10,393 nucleotides of DNA from an uncultured Bacilli bacterium (GCA_944359595.1 CALVSV010000050.1:1-10393); one strand, 5' to 3'. Positions 1 to 6,962 are shown, counted from the stretch's first letter. Made by a program: numbers and translations. Notes: generated by a model not told the origin, from the sequence alone.

Positions 1-617
1 GCAGTGTCGATATGATTGATGATGTTCAATTCAATAATGCTGGTAGAAATAATGAAAAATATGCTGGATATACATATGATAATAGTGCGCCAAATGTTCA
101 AGATGGAACAAATAGTACGATTAAAACATATTTAGAAAATTGGTATGAAGAAAACATGGGCGAATATGATAATTTAGTTGCAACTACAAGATATTGTAAT
201 GATACATCAATAACAAATGCTGAGGGAACAAATATACATTATGGAGCTGTTGGAAGACTAATGACAAATAAAACACCACAATTTATATGTCCAAATACTA
301 CAAAAACGTATGGTGGAGAATATAGCTTAAAAATTGGACTATTATCTGCAGATGGAGCGTCGTTTGCCGGTGTAAGATATCGTATGGATAATCCCTATAT
401 ATATTTATATAAAGGAGATTCTTGTTGGTTTGGAACCCCATATGATTTTTCAAACAATCATAATACAATATTTACTGTAGATAGTAGTAGCTATTTTATG
501 TTTAGCACATATAGCATAAGATTGAGTGTTGCGCCAGTAATAAATTTAAAAGCTGATGTATTATATTGTAATGGAACCGGAGAAAAAACCAATCCATACA
601 TATTATATATTGATTAA
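1..617 (+). CDS. C-terminal part of an uncharacterised surface-type protein (5' end outside window)
   Basis: The frame is open to the left edge, and the first ATG (position 12) has no ribosome binding site, so this is the 3' part of a longer gene of which about 204 residues are visible. Counting from that ATG, the sequence is rich in Asn, Tyr, Thr and Ser. It has STIKTYLENWY at 35-45, RYCNDTS at 60-66, an IGLLSADGASFAG stretch at 108-120, and APVINLK followed by NGTGEKTNPYIL at the end. Cys62, Cys93, Cys138 and Cys186 could form disulfides outside the cell. From memory, this pattern (YCND, GLLSADE-like, PVINLK, GTGTKTNPY) belongs to a large family of hypothetical proteins in uncultured gut Firmicutes. 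They often have an N-terminal membrane or prepilin-like segment and resemble DUF6273-type C-terminal domains. Function is unknown, and the family link is recognition, not a search result. A hairpin terminator follows the TAA stop within 10 bases. Confidence 0.7.
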   Translation, partial: SVDMIDDVQFNNAGRNNEKYAGYTYDNSAPNVQDGTNSTIKTYLENWYEENMGEYDNLVATTRYCNDTSITNAEGTNIHYGAVGRLMTNKTPQFICPNTTKTYGGEYSLKIGLLSADGASFAGVRYRMDNPYIYLYKGDSCWFGTPYDFSNNHNTIFTVDSSSYFMFSTYSIRLSVAPVINLKADVLYCNGTGEKTNPYILYID

Positions 618-624
618 ATTAATT

Positions 625-656
625 AAACCTCGTTTCATAAAAAAGAAACGAGGTTT
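625..656 (+). terminator. Hairpin terminator after the surface-protein gene
   Basis: A perfect 12-bp stem (625-636 with 645-656) closes an 8-base A-rich loop. It lies 8 bases after the upstream stop codon. The 3' arm ends in TTTAT rather than a long T run, so termination may be only partial. No minus-strand gene ends here, so it is assigned to the plus strand. Confidence 0.7.
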
Positions 657-671
657 ATAGCAAATATATGT

Positions 672-700
672 TTGACAAATTACAAGATTTTTGTTATTAT
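672..700 (+). promoter_or_regulatory. Promoter P1 upstream of the J-domain gene
   Basis: There is a consensus -35 TTGACA at 672-677, a 17-base spacer, and -10 TATTAT at 695-700 preceded by TGT (extended -10, 692-694). Transcription should start near 707, giving a leader of about 110 bases before the ATG at 819. The predicted start lies inside the inverted repeat at 704-731. Confidence 0.65.
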
Positions 701-703
701 ATT

Positions 704-731
704 ATAATTGTTTTATATGTAAAACAATTAT
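704..731. promoter_or_regulatory. 12-bp inverted repeat at the P1 start point (operator-like)
   Basis: The arms 704-715 (ATAATTGTTTTA) and 720-731 are perfect reverse complements around a TATG centre. The element begins just 3 bases after the P1 -10 hexamer, covering the predicted start of transcription. No T run follows, so it is not a standard terminator. It could be an operator for a dimeric repressor or a hairpin at the 5' end of the transcript. I do not recognise it as a known box (Fur, CIRCE, Rex and CopY consensus do not match). Confidence 0.5.
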
Positions 732-759
732 GTTGTGTATATATTTAACATAAATAAAA

Positions 760-788
760 TTGACTTGTAAAATATTATATGATATACT
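760..788 (+). promoter_or_regulatory. Promoter P2 upstream of the J-domain gene
   Basis: The -35 is TTGACT at 760-765, the spacer is 17 bases, and the -10 is TATACT at 783-788 preceded by TGA (extended -10). The predicted start is near 795, leaving a leader of about 24 bases with the ribosome binding site AGGAAAGGTG at 803-812. Confidence 0.7.
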
Positions 789-818
789 CAAAATAGATAA
801 ATAGGAAAGGTGATTAAT

Positions 819-2471
819 ATGGATTATCGTGACTGGATAAATAACGGTATTGATGCTTATGCAGAATTAGGTGTGTCAAGAGACGCTTCATCAAATGAAA
901 TAAAACGTGCATATTGGAATAAAATGAAACAATATCATCCGGATCTTGTAGAAGCAGATGGAGAAAGGGCAAAATATTTTAATAAAATGTATAATGAAAT
1001 ATTTTATAATGATTCAAGTAAAGAAAAATATGATAAGTGGTGGGATTCTAAATTTGCTAATAAAAGCGAAGCAGAGTTTTCTAACACAAACACTAGCCCT
1101 AATTCAAATCAAAATGTAAATGATCAAAAACAAGTTCAAGGCGATGTTTATACTGGTGGAGATATAAGATATGTTATAAATTTAGAAGATTATATAAAAT
1201 TTGCAACTGACAGAATTAATAATATGCCTTTTGATGAACAAGTAAAAGCATCATTCATTAATAGATTAAATAATTGTAAAAATTTAGGAGAAGCACATGA
1301 TGTATTGGAAAGTGCACGTAATTTAAGGGATAGAAAAAACGTTGAATTAACTGTTAAAGATAATAATAATAATGAAATATCAACTGAAGTTAAACAACCT
1401 ACTCCTGAAGTGCGTCCAGAACCGGTAAAAGTTGTTAACCAAAAGCCATCATTTTTAAAACGCCATTGGAAAAAGATTTTAATAGGTGCAGGTATTGCTG
1501 CTGTTGCTATTACTGTTTCTCCATATATATTACCTAATATCATGTATTTAAATTCTGTTGCATGGCATTATTTGCCTAGTGCTATGCAAACCGTTCTTCA
1601 TGGTATAAATACTGGTCTTGGCTTTATTACTAATTTGTCGCCACTTGCAGATGTTAGTTATTCTGCTGCATCTGGAGTGTGGTCAATGACTAATGTAGCT
1701 GGGGAAGCAATTGCAATTAATGCTAATGCTATTAGTGGTACAATACTACAAACAATTAGTTCGATAGCGGTTAATGTTGGCGGTGCTGCAGCTCTAACAA
1801 CATTAATAGCTAAAAAATTTAAAAAAGTAAAGAAACAAATGAAAGAAAGAAATATGGATAAAACAAAGAACAGAAAAGTTTCAATTAATGAAAAAATTAA
1901 TAATGCTAAAGATAAATTAAATGATATTAAAAATAATATTGAAAGAAAAAAACAGGACATCAATATAGAAAATACAATGTCTGATTCTAAAGAAATGTAT
2001 AAAAACATACGACAAAAAATAAAAGATAAAAAGAAAGATAAAAATGAAAAAAGAAAAAAAGGATTAGGTAGATTTATTAAAAATAAAACAAATAAAAATA
2101 AAGATAGTGATTTTGAAGAATATAGAAAAGTGACACTTGAACAAATTAATAATATGGGATTTGATAAGAATGAACTAGATAATATTATTAGTTCAATATC
2201 AAATGCTAATTCTAAAGATGAAATAAATCAAATATTAAATAGTGAAATAATAATTGATAAGTTAAAGAAAAATTATATAAATGATATTATACAAAAATCA
2301 CAAGAAGGATTGAGCGCTAATACTATTAATACTATAGTAACATCTATTAAAATGTGTAATACTATTAATACACTAAATAAAACTATTAATGAATCAAATA
2401 GATTAATTGAAATAGAACTTAATGCTAAAAGAGAAAATAGTTTGGATATTGGAAAAAAGAGGTTGGTTTAA
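819..2471 (+). CDS. J-domain membrane protein with GA-like helical modules
   Basis: A 550-residue protein. The ATG at 819 is preferred over an in-frame GTG at 810 because AGGAAAGGTG (803-812) sits 6 bases before it and covers the GTG. Residues about 10-80 form a J domain with HPD at 40-42, the motif by which DnaJ proteins stimulate the DnaK ATPase. A polar linker follows. Residues about 128-169 match the three-helix GA module pattern (INNM-FD, FINRLNN, DVLESA). Hydrophobic segments lie at about 220-244 and 308-331, with a small-residue-rich stretch between. Residues about 335-435 are very Lys-rich and probably coiled coil. Two further GA-like modules follow at about 438-480 and 490-527. There is no Gly/Phe region, zinc finger or DnaJ C-terminal domain, so this is not the general chaperone DnaJ but a specialised co-chaperone-like protein. 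The membrane location is inferred from the hydrophobic segments, and the target is unknown. Transcribed from P1/P2 together with the next gene (TAATG overlap). Confidence 0.8.
   Translation: MDYRDWINNGIDAYAELGVSRDASSNEIKRAYWNKMKQYHPDLVEADGERAKYFNKMYNEIFYNDSSKEKYDKWWDSKFANKSEAEFSNTNTSPNSNQNVNDQKQVQGDVYTGGDIRYVINLEDYIKFATDRINNMPFDEQVKASFINRLNNCKNLGEAHDVLESARNLRDRKNVELTVKDNNNNEISTEVKQPTPEVRPEPVKVVNQKPSFLKRHWKKILIGAGIAAVAITVSPYILPNIMYLNSVAWHYLPSAMQTVLHGINTGLGFITNLSPLADVSYSAASGVWSMTNVAGEAIAINANAISGTILQTISSIAVNVGGAAALTTLIAKKFKKVKKQMKERNMDKTKNRKVSINEKINNAKDKLNDIKNNIERKKQDINIENTMSDSKEMYKNIRQKIKDKKKDKNEKRKKGLGRFIKNKTNKNKDSDFEEYRKVTLEQINNMGFDKNELDNIISSISNANSKDEINQILNSEIIIDKLKKNYINDIIQKSQEGLSANTINTIVTSIKMCNTINTLNKTINESNRLIEIELNAKRENSLDIGKKRLV
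1200..1325 (+). repeat. GA-like module 1 coding repeat (residues about 128-169)
   Basis: It starts with a DRINNMPFDE-type helix and ends DVLESARNL. From the shared INNM motif it aligns without gaps over 34 residues to the copy at 2130-2258, with 11 identities by eye and conserved hydrophobic positions. The pattern fits the GA (protein G-related albumin-binding) fold: three short helices with an N-A-x-T-like turn. Confidence 0.55.
2130..2258 (+). repeat. GA-like module 2 coding repeat (residues about 438-480)
   Basis: This is the second copy, with INNMGFDKNEL, IISSISNANS and EINQIL in the same order and spacing as module 1. It lies after the Lys-rich region, so the modules sit on both sides of the two hydrophobic segments. 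Confidence 0.55.
2286..2399 (+). repeat. GA-like module 3 coding repeat, more diverged (residues about 490-527)
   Basis: The LSANTINTIVTSIK stretch followed by CNTINTLNKTIN aligns without gaps to module 2 over about 28 residues. Hydrophobic positions and the N at the inter-helix turn are shared. The INNM start is not conserved, so this copy is less certain. Confidence 0.4.
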
Positions 2472-2752
2472 TGAATAACGATACTATAATTACTTTAGAA
2501 ACAGGTAAGGAATATATTTTGCTCGATAATGTTATTGTTGAAGGTAAAAAATATTTTATGGCTGTTGAATATAAAAAAGAAGATAATAGCACCACTAATG
2601 AGTATAAATTTTTTGAGGAAATAAATAATAATGGTGACATTTATATTCAAGAAGTAGTAGATGAAAAAATGCTTCAAATATTGTTAGCTCATTTCATATC
2701 AAATTATGGTGATATGTTAGAAGAAGATATTGAATTTGGAGAAATCAAATAA
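2471..2752 (+). CDS. Small DUF1292-like acidic protein
   Basis: A 93-residue cytoplasmic-type protein with no signal peptide or membrane segment. Its ATG shares one base with the preceding stop (TAATG), and AAGAGG at 2457-2462 lies 8 bases upstream, which points to translational coupling with the J-domain gene. It opens with a beta-rich pattern (IITLETGKEYILLDN, GKKYFMAVEY), then EYKFFEEI and IYIQEVVDE, and ends acidic. That order (short strands, the 'GKEY' turn, Glu/Asp-rich tail) resembles the DUF1292/YrzB family of small Firmicutes proteins of unknown function. The resemblance is by eye and moderate. Its last 8 bases overlap the end of feoB on the other strand, with no terminator between them. 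Confidence 0.65.
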   Translation: MNNDTIITLETGKEYILLDNVIVEGKKYFMAVEYKKEDNSTTNEYKFFEEINNNGDIYIQEVVDEKMLQILLAHFISNYGDMLEEDIEFGEIK

Positions 2753-4880
2753 TTGTATTTATTATTATTCTTGCTAAAAAACATAGTAGTAATCCTATAA
2801 TGGTAGGAATTAAGAATGAAATCAAAGTAATTTTGTTACTTTTGGTTTCTTTTTTTATTGTTGACATAGTAGTACCACATGGAAAATGAAATAAACAAAA
2901 TAACATAGTACATATTGCTGTTGTTATGGTCCATCCATTATTAACAAATAAAGTTTTAAGAGTTGCTAAATTACTTATTTCAGTTAAAGTAGTTGTATTT
3001 GTATAACTCATTATTATTAATGGTATTACTATTTCATTTGCTGGAAAACCTAACAAAAATGCGACAAATATTGTTCCATCTAATCCGAAAAAGTGACCAA
3101 TTGGATCAAATAATGTTGTTAGATGATATAATATATTATTGTTATTTATATATATATTAGACATAAACCATATTAGTGCTCCAGCTGGTATTGCGATTTT
3201 TATTGCTCTAGATAATACAAATATTGTTCTATCAAATATTGATCTGATTAATATTTTTATTATATTAGGTTTTCTATATGGTGGTAGTTCTAAAATAAAA
3301 TATGTTTTTTCATTTTTAAATAGTGTCTTTGATAATAATTTAGTTACTAATAAAGTCATTATAATACCTAATAATATAATACCTGTTAATATTAATGTTG
3401 ATATAATTGACGATATATTTTTATTGTTAAATCCAGTAATTAAAAACATTGTAATTATTGAAATTAATGTTGGAAATCTTCCGTTACATGGTACAAAATT
3501 ATTAGTTATTATAGATAAATATCTATCTTTTTTTGATTCGATAATTCTACTGCCTATCACACCACATGCATTACATCCAAGACCCATACACATAGTAAGT
3601 GATTGTTTACCATGACTGCCACATTTTTTAAAAACATTATCTAAATTAAATGCTATTCTAGGTAAAAGTCCTAAATCTTCTAAAATCGTACATAATGGAA
3701 AAAATATTGCCATTGGTGGTAACATGACAGCAATTATCCAGGTTACAGTTTTATATATACCCGATAATAAAAAACTAGTTATTACATTTGGTATATGTAA
3801 TAAATTAAATATATCGTATAATTTATTACCAATTATTTGAAATAAATTAGTTAATAGATCAGATGGATAATTAGAACCAGCAATAGTTAACCAAAATATA
3901 ATCATTAACATCATAATCATTATTGGTATACCAGTTATTTTAGATGTTAATACATTATCAATTATTCTATCTTTATTTTTTTCTATATTGTATTCTGATG
4001 TTATTGTATTATTATATATATCTTTAGATAAATTAATAATTTTTGATACTATATACATTCTAATAGTGTAAGTTTTAATATTATTTGTTTCTATTATATT
4101 TCTACTTTCATATATTATTGCTTGTAAATCTTTGTCATTCCTAAAATTATATTTTAAGTATTTATTTAGTGATTTATAAATATTGTTATCATTTTCAAGT
4201 AATCTAAGAGCTAAAAATCTTGAATTAATTTTAAATTTATAATTTGAATTTAAATAGTTTTCGATTTTTATAATTTCATTATTTAATACATTTCCATAAT
4301 CTATTTTAAAACTATCATTATTATTTTTATAATTATATATTATATCTTTTAATTTATTTATTCCGATATTTTTTTTGGCACTTACCATAACAATTGGTAT
4401 ATTTAATATGTTTTTTAATTTATTAACGTTTATTTCTATTTTTTTCTTTTTGGCTTCATCTATTAAATTTATACATAATATAACATTATTAGTTATTTCT
4501 AATATTTGTAACAACAAATTTAAATTTCTTTCTATGTTAGTAGCATCCACAACAACTAAATGTATATCAGCATTAGAAAAACATATAAAATCACGGGCTA
4601 TAAGTTCTTCATTTGAATTTGCTAGTATAGAATATGTACCTGGTATATCAACTATTGTAAATTTTTTATTTTTATAATTATATGAACCTATTGTATTTCC
4701 AACAGTTTTTCCAGGCCAGTTTCCCGTATGTTGATTCATTCCTGTCAAAATATTAAAAATACTGCTTTTACCAACATTAGGATTTCCAGCAAGAGATATA
4801 ACTATTTCATTATTATTTTTATCAATTGATAAATCGTGATTAATGGTGCTTTCGTTTAACGATTTATTAGTAAGTCCCAT
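2745..4880 (-). CDS. feoB: Ferrous iron transport protein B
   Basis: A 711-residue GTPase-coupled inner membrane Fe(II) transporter. The ATG at 4880 is preferred over an upstream in-frame TTG (4895) because GAGGGTG lies 6 bases before it. The N-terminal G domain is complete: G1 GNPNVGKSS at 32-40, the switch region GNWPGKTVG at 53-61, G3 DIPG at 78-81, G4 NLID at 138-141 and G5 SAK at 167-169. A helical linker follows, then the membrane part with two Gate-type halves. The core motif GCNACGV is at 435-441, followed by a VPCNGRFPTL segment typical of Firmicutes FeoB. A second hydrophobic block ends the protein, and it contains a FHFPCGTT stretch. Length is normal for FeoB lacking a long C-terminal tail. 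feoA lies just upstream and overlaps it by 14 bases, so the two are translated as one operon. No clear Fur or DtxR-type operator was found. Confidence 0.96.
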   Translation of the reverse strand: MGLTNKSLNESTINHDLSIDKNNNEIVISLAGNPNVGKSSIFNILTGMNQHTGNWPGKTVGNTIGSYNYKNKKFTIVDIPGTYSILANSNEELIARDFICFSNADIHLVVVDATNIERNLNLLLQILEITNNVILCINLIDEAKKKKIEINVNKLKNILNIPIVMVSAKKNIGINKLKDIIYNYKNNNDSFKIDYGNVLNNEIIKIENYLNSNYKFKINSRFLALRLLENDNNIYKSLNKYLKYNFRNDKDLQAIIYESRNIIETNNIKTYTIRMYIVSKIINLSKDIYNNTITSEYNIEKNKDRIIDNVLTSKITGIPIMIMMLMIIFWLTIAGSNYPSDLLTNLFQIIGNKLYDIFNLLHIPNVITSFLLSGIYKTVTWIIAVMLPPMAIFFPLCTILEDLGLLPRIAFNLDNVFKKCGSHGKQSLTMCMGLGCNACGVIGSRIIESKKDRYLSIITNNFVPCNGRFPTLISIITMFLITGFNNKNISSIISTLILTGIILLGIIMTLLVTKLLSKTLFKNEKTYFILELPPYRKPNIIKILIRSIFDRTIFVLSRAIKIAIPAGALIWFMSNIYINNNNILYHLTTLFDPIGHFFGLDGTIFVAFLLGFPANEIVIPLIIMSYTNTTTLTEISNLATLKTLFVNNGWTITTAICTMLFCLFHFPCGTTMSTIKKETKSNKITLISFLIPTIIGLLLCFLARIIINTII

Positions 4881-5109
4881 CTTTATCACCCTCAATAATT
4901 ATCTTTTTTGCATCTTCATTTCTAAGTGCAATCACACTATTCATAACTATATAAGCTCTTGGATTTTTTGCTGGACTATTACATATACATGTTATTTTTT
5001 GATTGGTTATAAATCCTAAATCAAACAATCTGTTTTTTAAATTATTATCAGTATTAATTTCTTTAATATATGAACTTTCATTTAACGAAAGTAAATCAAG
5101 TGTTCTCAT
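4867..5109 (-). CDS. feoA: Ferrous iron transport protein A
   Basis: An 80-residue SH3-like cytoplasmic protein that partners FeoB. The start is the ATG at 5109, with GGGGG at 5117-5121 placed 7 bases upstream. Longer in-frame starts would add an AT-rich leader with no resemblance to FeoA. The sequence shows the FeoA pattern: an opening MRTLDLLSLNES, the central LFDLGFITNQKI turn, and a final AYIVMNSVIALRNEDAKKI strand pair. The 14-base overlap with feoB suggests translational coupling. FeoA is thought to modulate FeoB by contact with its cytoplasmic part. Confidence 0.93.
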   Translation of the reverse strand: MRTLDLLSLNESSYIKEINTDNNLKNRLFDLGFITNQKITCICNSPAKNPRAYIVMNSVIALRNEDAKKIIIEGDKDGTY

Positions 5110-5127
5110 ATGATAACCCCCATTACT

Positions 5128-5133
5128 ATTATA
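5128..5133 (-). promoter_or_regulatory. Candidate -10 element for feoAB
   Basis: On the minus strand a perfect TATAAT ends 18 bases before the feoA ATG. At 17 bases upstream the -35 is poor (ACAATT), so an activator or an alternative start is possible. The leader would be very short, about 12 bases. Confidence 0.4.
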
Positions 5134-5175
5134 ATTTATGTGAAGATAAAAATTGTGTGATTTTATTAAACAAAA

Positions 5176-5204
5176 TTGATTAGTATATTTTTTTATGATA
5201 AAAT
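5176..5204 (+). promoter_or_regulatory. Promoter of the lipid kinase gene
   Basis: The -35 is TTGATT at 5176-5181, the spacer is 17 bases, and the -10 is TAAAAT at 5199-5204 with TGA just before it (extended -10). The start should be near 5211, just ahead of the GAGGAG ribosome binding site at 5214-5219. It is divergent from feoA. Confidence 0.65.
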
Positions 5205-5227
5205 TAATTATATGAGGAGCAATGCAT

Positions 5228-6154
5228 ATGGATAAAAAATTATATATAGGTATCATTTATAATTTAAATTCATCTGGTTTAAAAAATGAAGATACTATAA
5301 AAGATATAATAAAAATATTACAAAATAAATATGATTGTGTAATTATACCAATGAAAAGTAAATATCCAGGACATGCAAGTGTTTTAGCAAAAAGTGTATG
5401 TCGCATGTGTGATATATTAATTTCTATTGGAGGAGATGGTACTTTTGATCAAGTAATTAAAGGTACATATAATGAAGAGCATAATCTAACCTTTATTCAT
5501 TTACCTATGGGAACTGCAAATGACCTAGCTAATACATTTAAATTGTCAAAAGATCCTTTAAAAAATTTAGAAAAGATATTAGATGGTAAAACTGTAAATT
5601 ATGATATATTAACAATTAATAATATACCATATGCATATGTTGCAGCTTTTGGATTTATGACTTCTGTAGCTTCTGATACACCTAGCCAGTGGAAGAAAAA
5701 AATTGGAAGACATGCATATATTTTATTCGGTAGTAAAGAGGTGTTGAAAAAACCACAATCTTATAATATACAATATATTATTAATGGAAAAACTTATGAT
5801 AGTGATGTAATTGTTGGAGCTATTTCAAATTCAATGGGCTTTGCTGGTTTTGAGTTATATGATGATGCTAAGGTAAATGATGGTGTTTTTGAAGTGTTAT
5901 TTGTTCCTAATTTACCTAAAATAAAAGTGGTCAAAGAACTAGCTGATGCAGCGGTGAATAAAAAATTATTACCAAAAAAATTATTATATTATAAAACTGA
6001 TGAAATAAAAATTAAATTTATAAATCATTTAGATAATTGTTGGAATTTAGATGGAGAGAGCAGTTTAATTGATGATGATGATATTACAATAAAAGTAGGT
6101 AAACAAATTAAAGTGATGGTTACTGAAGAAGCATATAATGCGCATTTTATATAA
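5228..6154 (+). CDS. Diacylglycerol kinase family lipid kinase (DagK/YegS-like)
   Basis: A 308-residue cytosolic or peripheral membrane enzyme predicted to transfer phosphate from ATP to diacylglycerol or a related lipid, returning it to the phospholipid pathway. The ATG at 5228 is chosen because GAGGAG lies 8 bases upstream. The ATG at 5222 would leave only 2 bases. The nucleotide-binding domain has GGDGT at 68-72 and PMGTANDLA from 93. The C-terminal beta domain has the VNDGVFEV and NLDGES segments that carry the conserved Asp-Gly and catalytic Asp-Gly-Glu motifs. Where the usual family motif reads GGDGTxNEV, this one reads GGDGTFDQV, a Glu-to-Gln change outside the GGDGT core. Length is typical. 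True lipid substrate cannot be told from sequence. No clear terminator separates it from the next gene 102 bases downstream. Confidence 0.88.
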   Translation: MDKKLYIGIIYNLNSSGLKNEDTIKDIIKILQNKYDCVIIPMKSKYPGHASVLAKSVCRMCDILISIGGDGTFDQVIKGTYNEEHNLTFIHLPMGTANDLANTFKLSKDPLKNLEKILDGKTVNYDILTINNIPYAYVAAFGFMTSVASDTPSQWKKKIGRHAYILFGSKEVLKKPQSYNIQYIINGKTYDSDVIVGAISNSMGFAGFELYDDAKVNDGVFEVLFVPNLPKIKVVKELADAAVNKKLLPKKLLYYKTDEIKIKFINHLDNCWNLDGESSLIDDDDITIKVGKQIKVMVTEEAYNAHFI

Positions 6155-6205
6155 AAATTTGTCTGAAATACTTTACGTATAATTTAAATAATTAAATATT
6201 TATAG

Positions 6206-6234
6206 TTTACAAATAATTTTATATATTGTATATT
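6206..6234 (+). promoter_or_regulatory. Weak promoter candidate before the membrane-anchored protein gene
   Basis: TTTACA at 6206-6211 and TATATT at 6229-6234 are spaced by 17 bases. The implied start, near 6241, falls on the ribosome binding site GAGGAGTG (6241-6248), which would make the leader almost nil. The region is so AT-rich that a chance match is likely, and read-through from the lipid kinase gene is an alternative. Confidence 0.3.
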
Positions 6235-6256
6235 TAATTTGAGGAGTGATGTTGTT

Positions 6257-6925
6257 GTGAATAAAACGTTTAAAATTTTCGTTGTTATTGCACTACTAAT
6301 TATTATATTGCTTTTATTTGGTGTTGTATTTGCTGATAGATTTTTAGATAAAAATAATAATGATTCTAATAATGTAGAAGAAAAAAATGTGTTAGTAGAA
6401 GCCACTAATTCTGAAGAAATATTGCCATATTTAGCGATAATTGAATCCGATTATAAAATTAATGGAGAATTAACTGAGGAAATTATAACTAAATCAATAA
6501 AAGAGTATTTATATAGTACTAAACCAGGAAATAGTAACTCAGAATATAGTTATGTTATTTCAAAAGAACACATAAACAATATAGTAGAAGAGTATTTTAA
6601 AAAAGAATTTAAATCAACTTATGTAGAAGAACTAGGTTTAGTTGAAGATGGTGACGACTATATATATGAAGTACTTCCTACTGGTACTTCAAGTAAATAC
6701 GCTTTATTTAAATCTAGAACTATAGATGCTAATAAAAAAGAAGTTAAATATGATATATATTGTAATTGGATAGATAAAGCTGGTACGAGTGAAGAGTTAG
6801 ATGTTGTATCGGGTACTGTTACAATTAATTTAATTTATGATGAAGATATTAAAGGGTATGTAATTGATACAGTAAATTATGAAAGTATAAAAGATGAAAG
6901 TACCGGATCTTGTTTTACTGGTTAA
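6257..6925 (+). CDS. Membrane-anchored extracytoplasmic protein of unknown function
   Basis: A 222-residue protein that I do not recognise. The GTG at 6257 is preferred because GAGGAGTG lies 8 bases upstream. A TTG at 6239 in the same frame would put the ribosome binding site inside the gene. The N-terminus NKTFKIF is followed by one strong hydrophobic segment (about 7-26). The end VVFA-D could be cut by signal peptidase, but there is no lipobox Cys, so it is either a signal anchor or a signal peptide. The rest is polar, acidic and Asn/Glu-rich with alternating helix (about 75-120) and strand-like stretches, and should lie outside the membrane. Cys169 and Cys219 could pair. A strong terminator stem begins at the second base of its TAA stop. 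Its neighbours give no clear functional hint. Confidence 0.75.
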   Translation: MNKTFKIFVVIALLIIILLLFGVVFADRFLDKNNNDSNNVEEKNVLVEATNSEEILPYLAIIESDYKINGELTEEIITKSIKEYLYSTKPGNSNSEYSYVISKEHINNIVEEYFKKEFKSTYVEELGLVEDGDDYIYEVLPTGTSSKYALFKSRTIDANKKEVKYDIYCNWIDKAGTSEELDVVSGTVTINLIYDEDIKGYVIDTVNYESIKDESTGSCFTG

Positions 6926-6962
6926 TAAAATAGAGTTCAAATAAATTGAACTCTATTTTATT
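6924..6962. terminator. Bidirectional terminator between convergent genes
   Basis: A perfect 17-bp stem (6924-6940 with 6946-6962) closes a 5-base ATAAA loop. Each arm reads as A-rich then GAGTTC, so transcripts from either strand end in a T-rich tail (TATTTTATT). It serves the plus gene ending at 6925 and pta ending at 6953. The last pta codons and its TAG lie inside the stem. Confidence 0.88.

Noticed and set aside
12..14. ATG near the left edge as the start of the surface-protein gene
   Set aside because: The frame is open to the window edge, no ribosome binding site is visible, and the family has more sequence upstream.
730..753. A 7-codon frame (ATGTTGTGT...) in the leader of the J-domain gene as a leader peptide
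   Set aside because: No ribosome binding site and no downstream attenuator structure that it could control.
1190..2008. Minus-strand open frames opposite the J-domain gene
   Set aside because: Low-complexity hydrophobic shadows of a strongly supported plus-strand gene.
3139..3615. Long plus-strand open frame opposite feoB
   Set aside because: It is the antisense shadow of the feoB membrane region, with no ribosome binding site or recognisable protein pattern. The same holds for 4375-4677.
5110..5227. Fur or DtxR-type operator between feoA and the lipid kinase gene
   Set aside because: I looked for GATAATGATTATC-like dyads and found only AT-rich partial matches that would occur by chance here.
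6155..6256. Terminator after the lipid kinase gene
   Set aside because: Only short AT-only dyads (around AAATATTT), with no GC-containing stem or T run.
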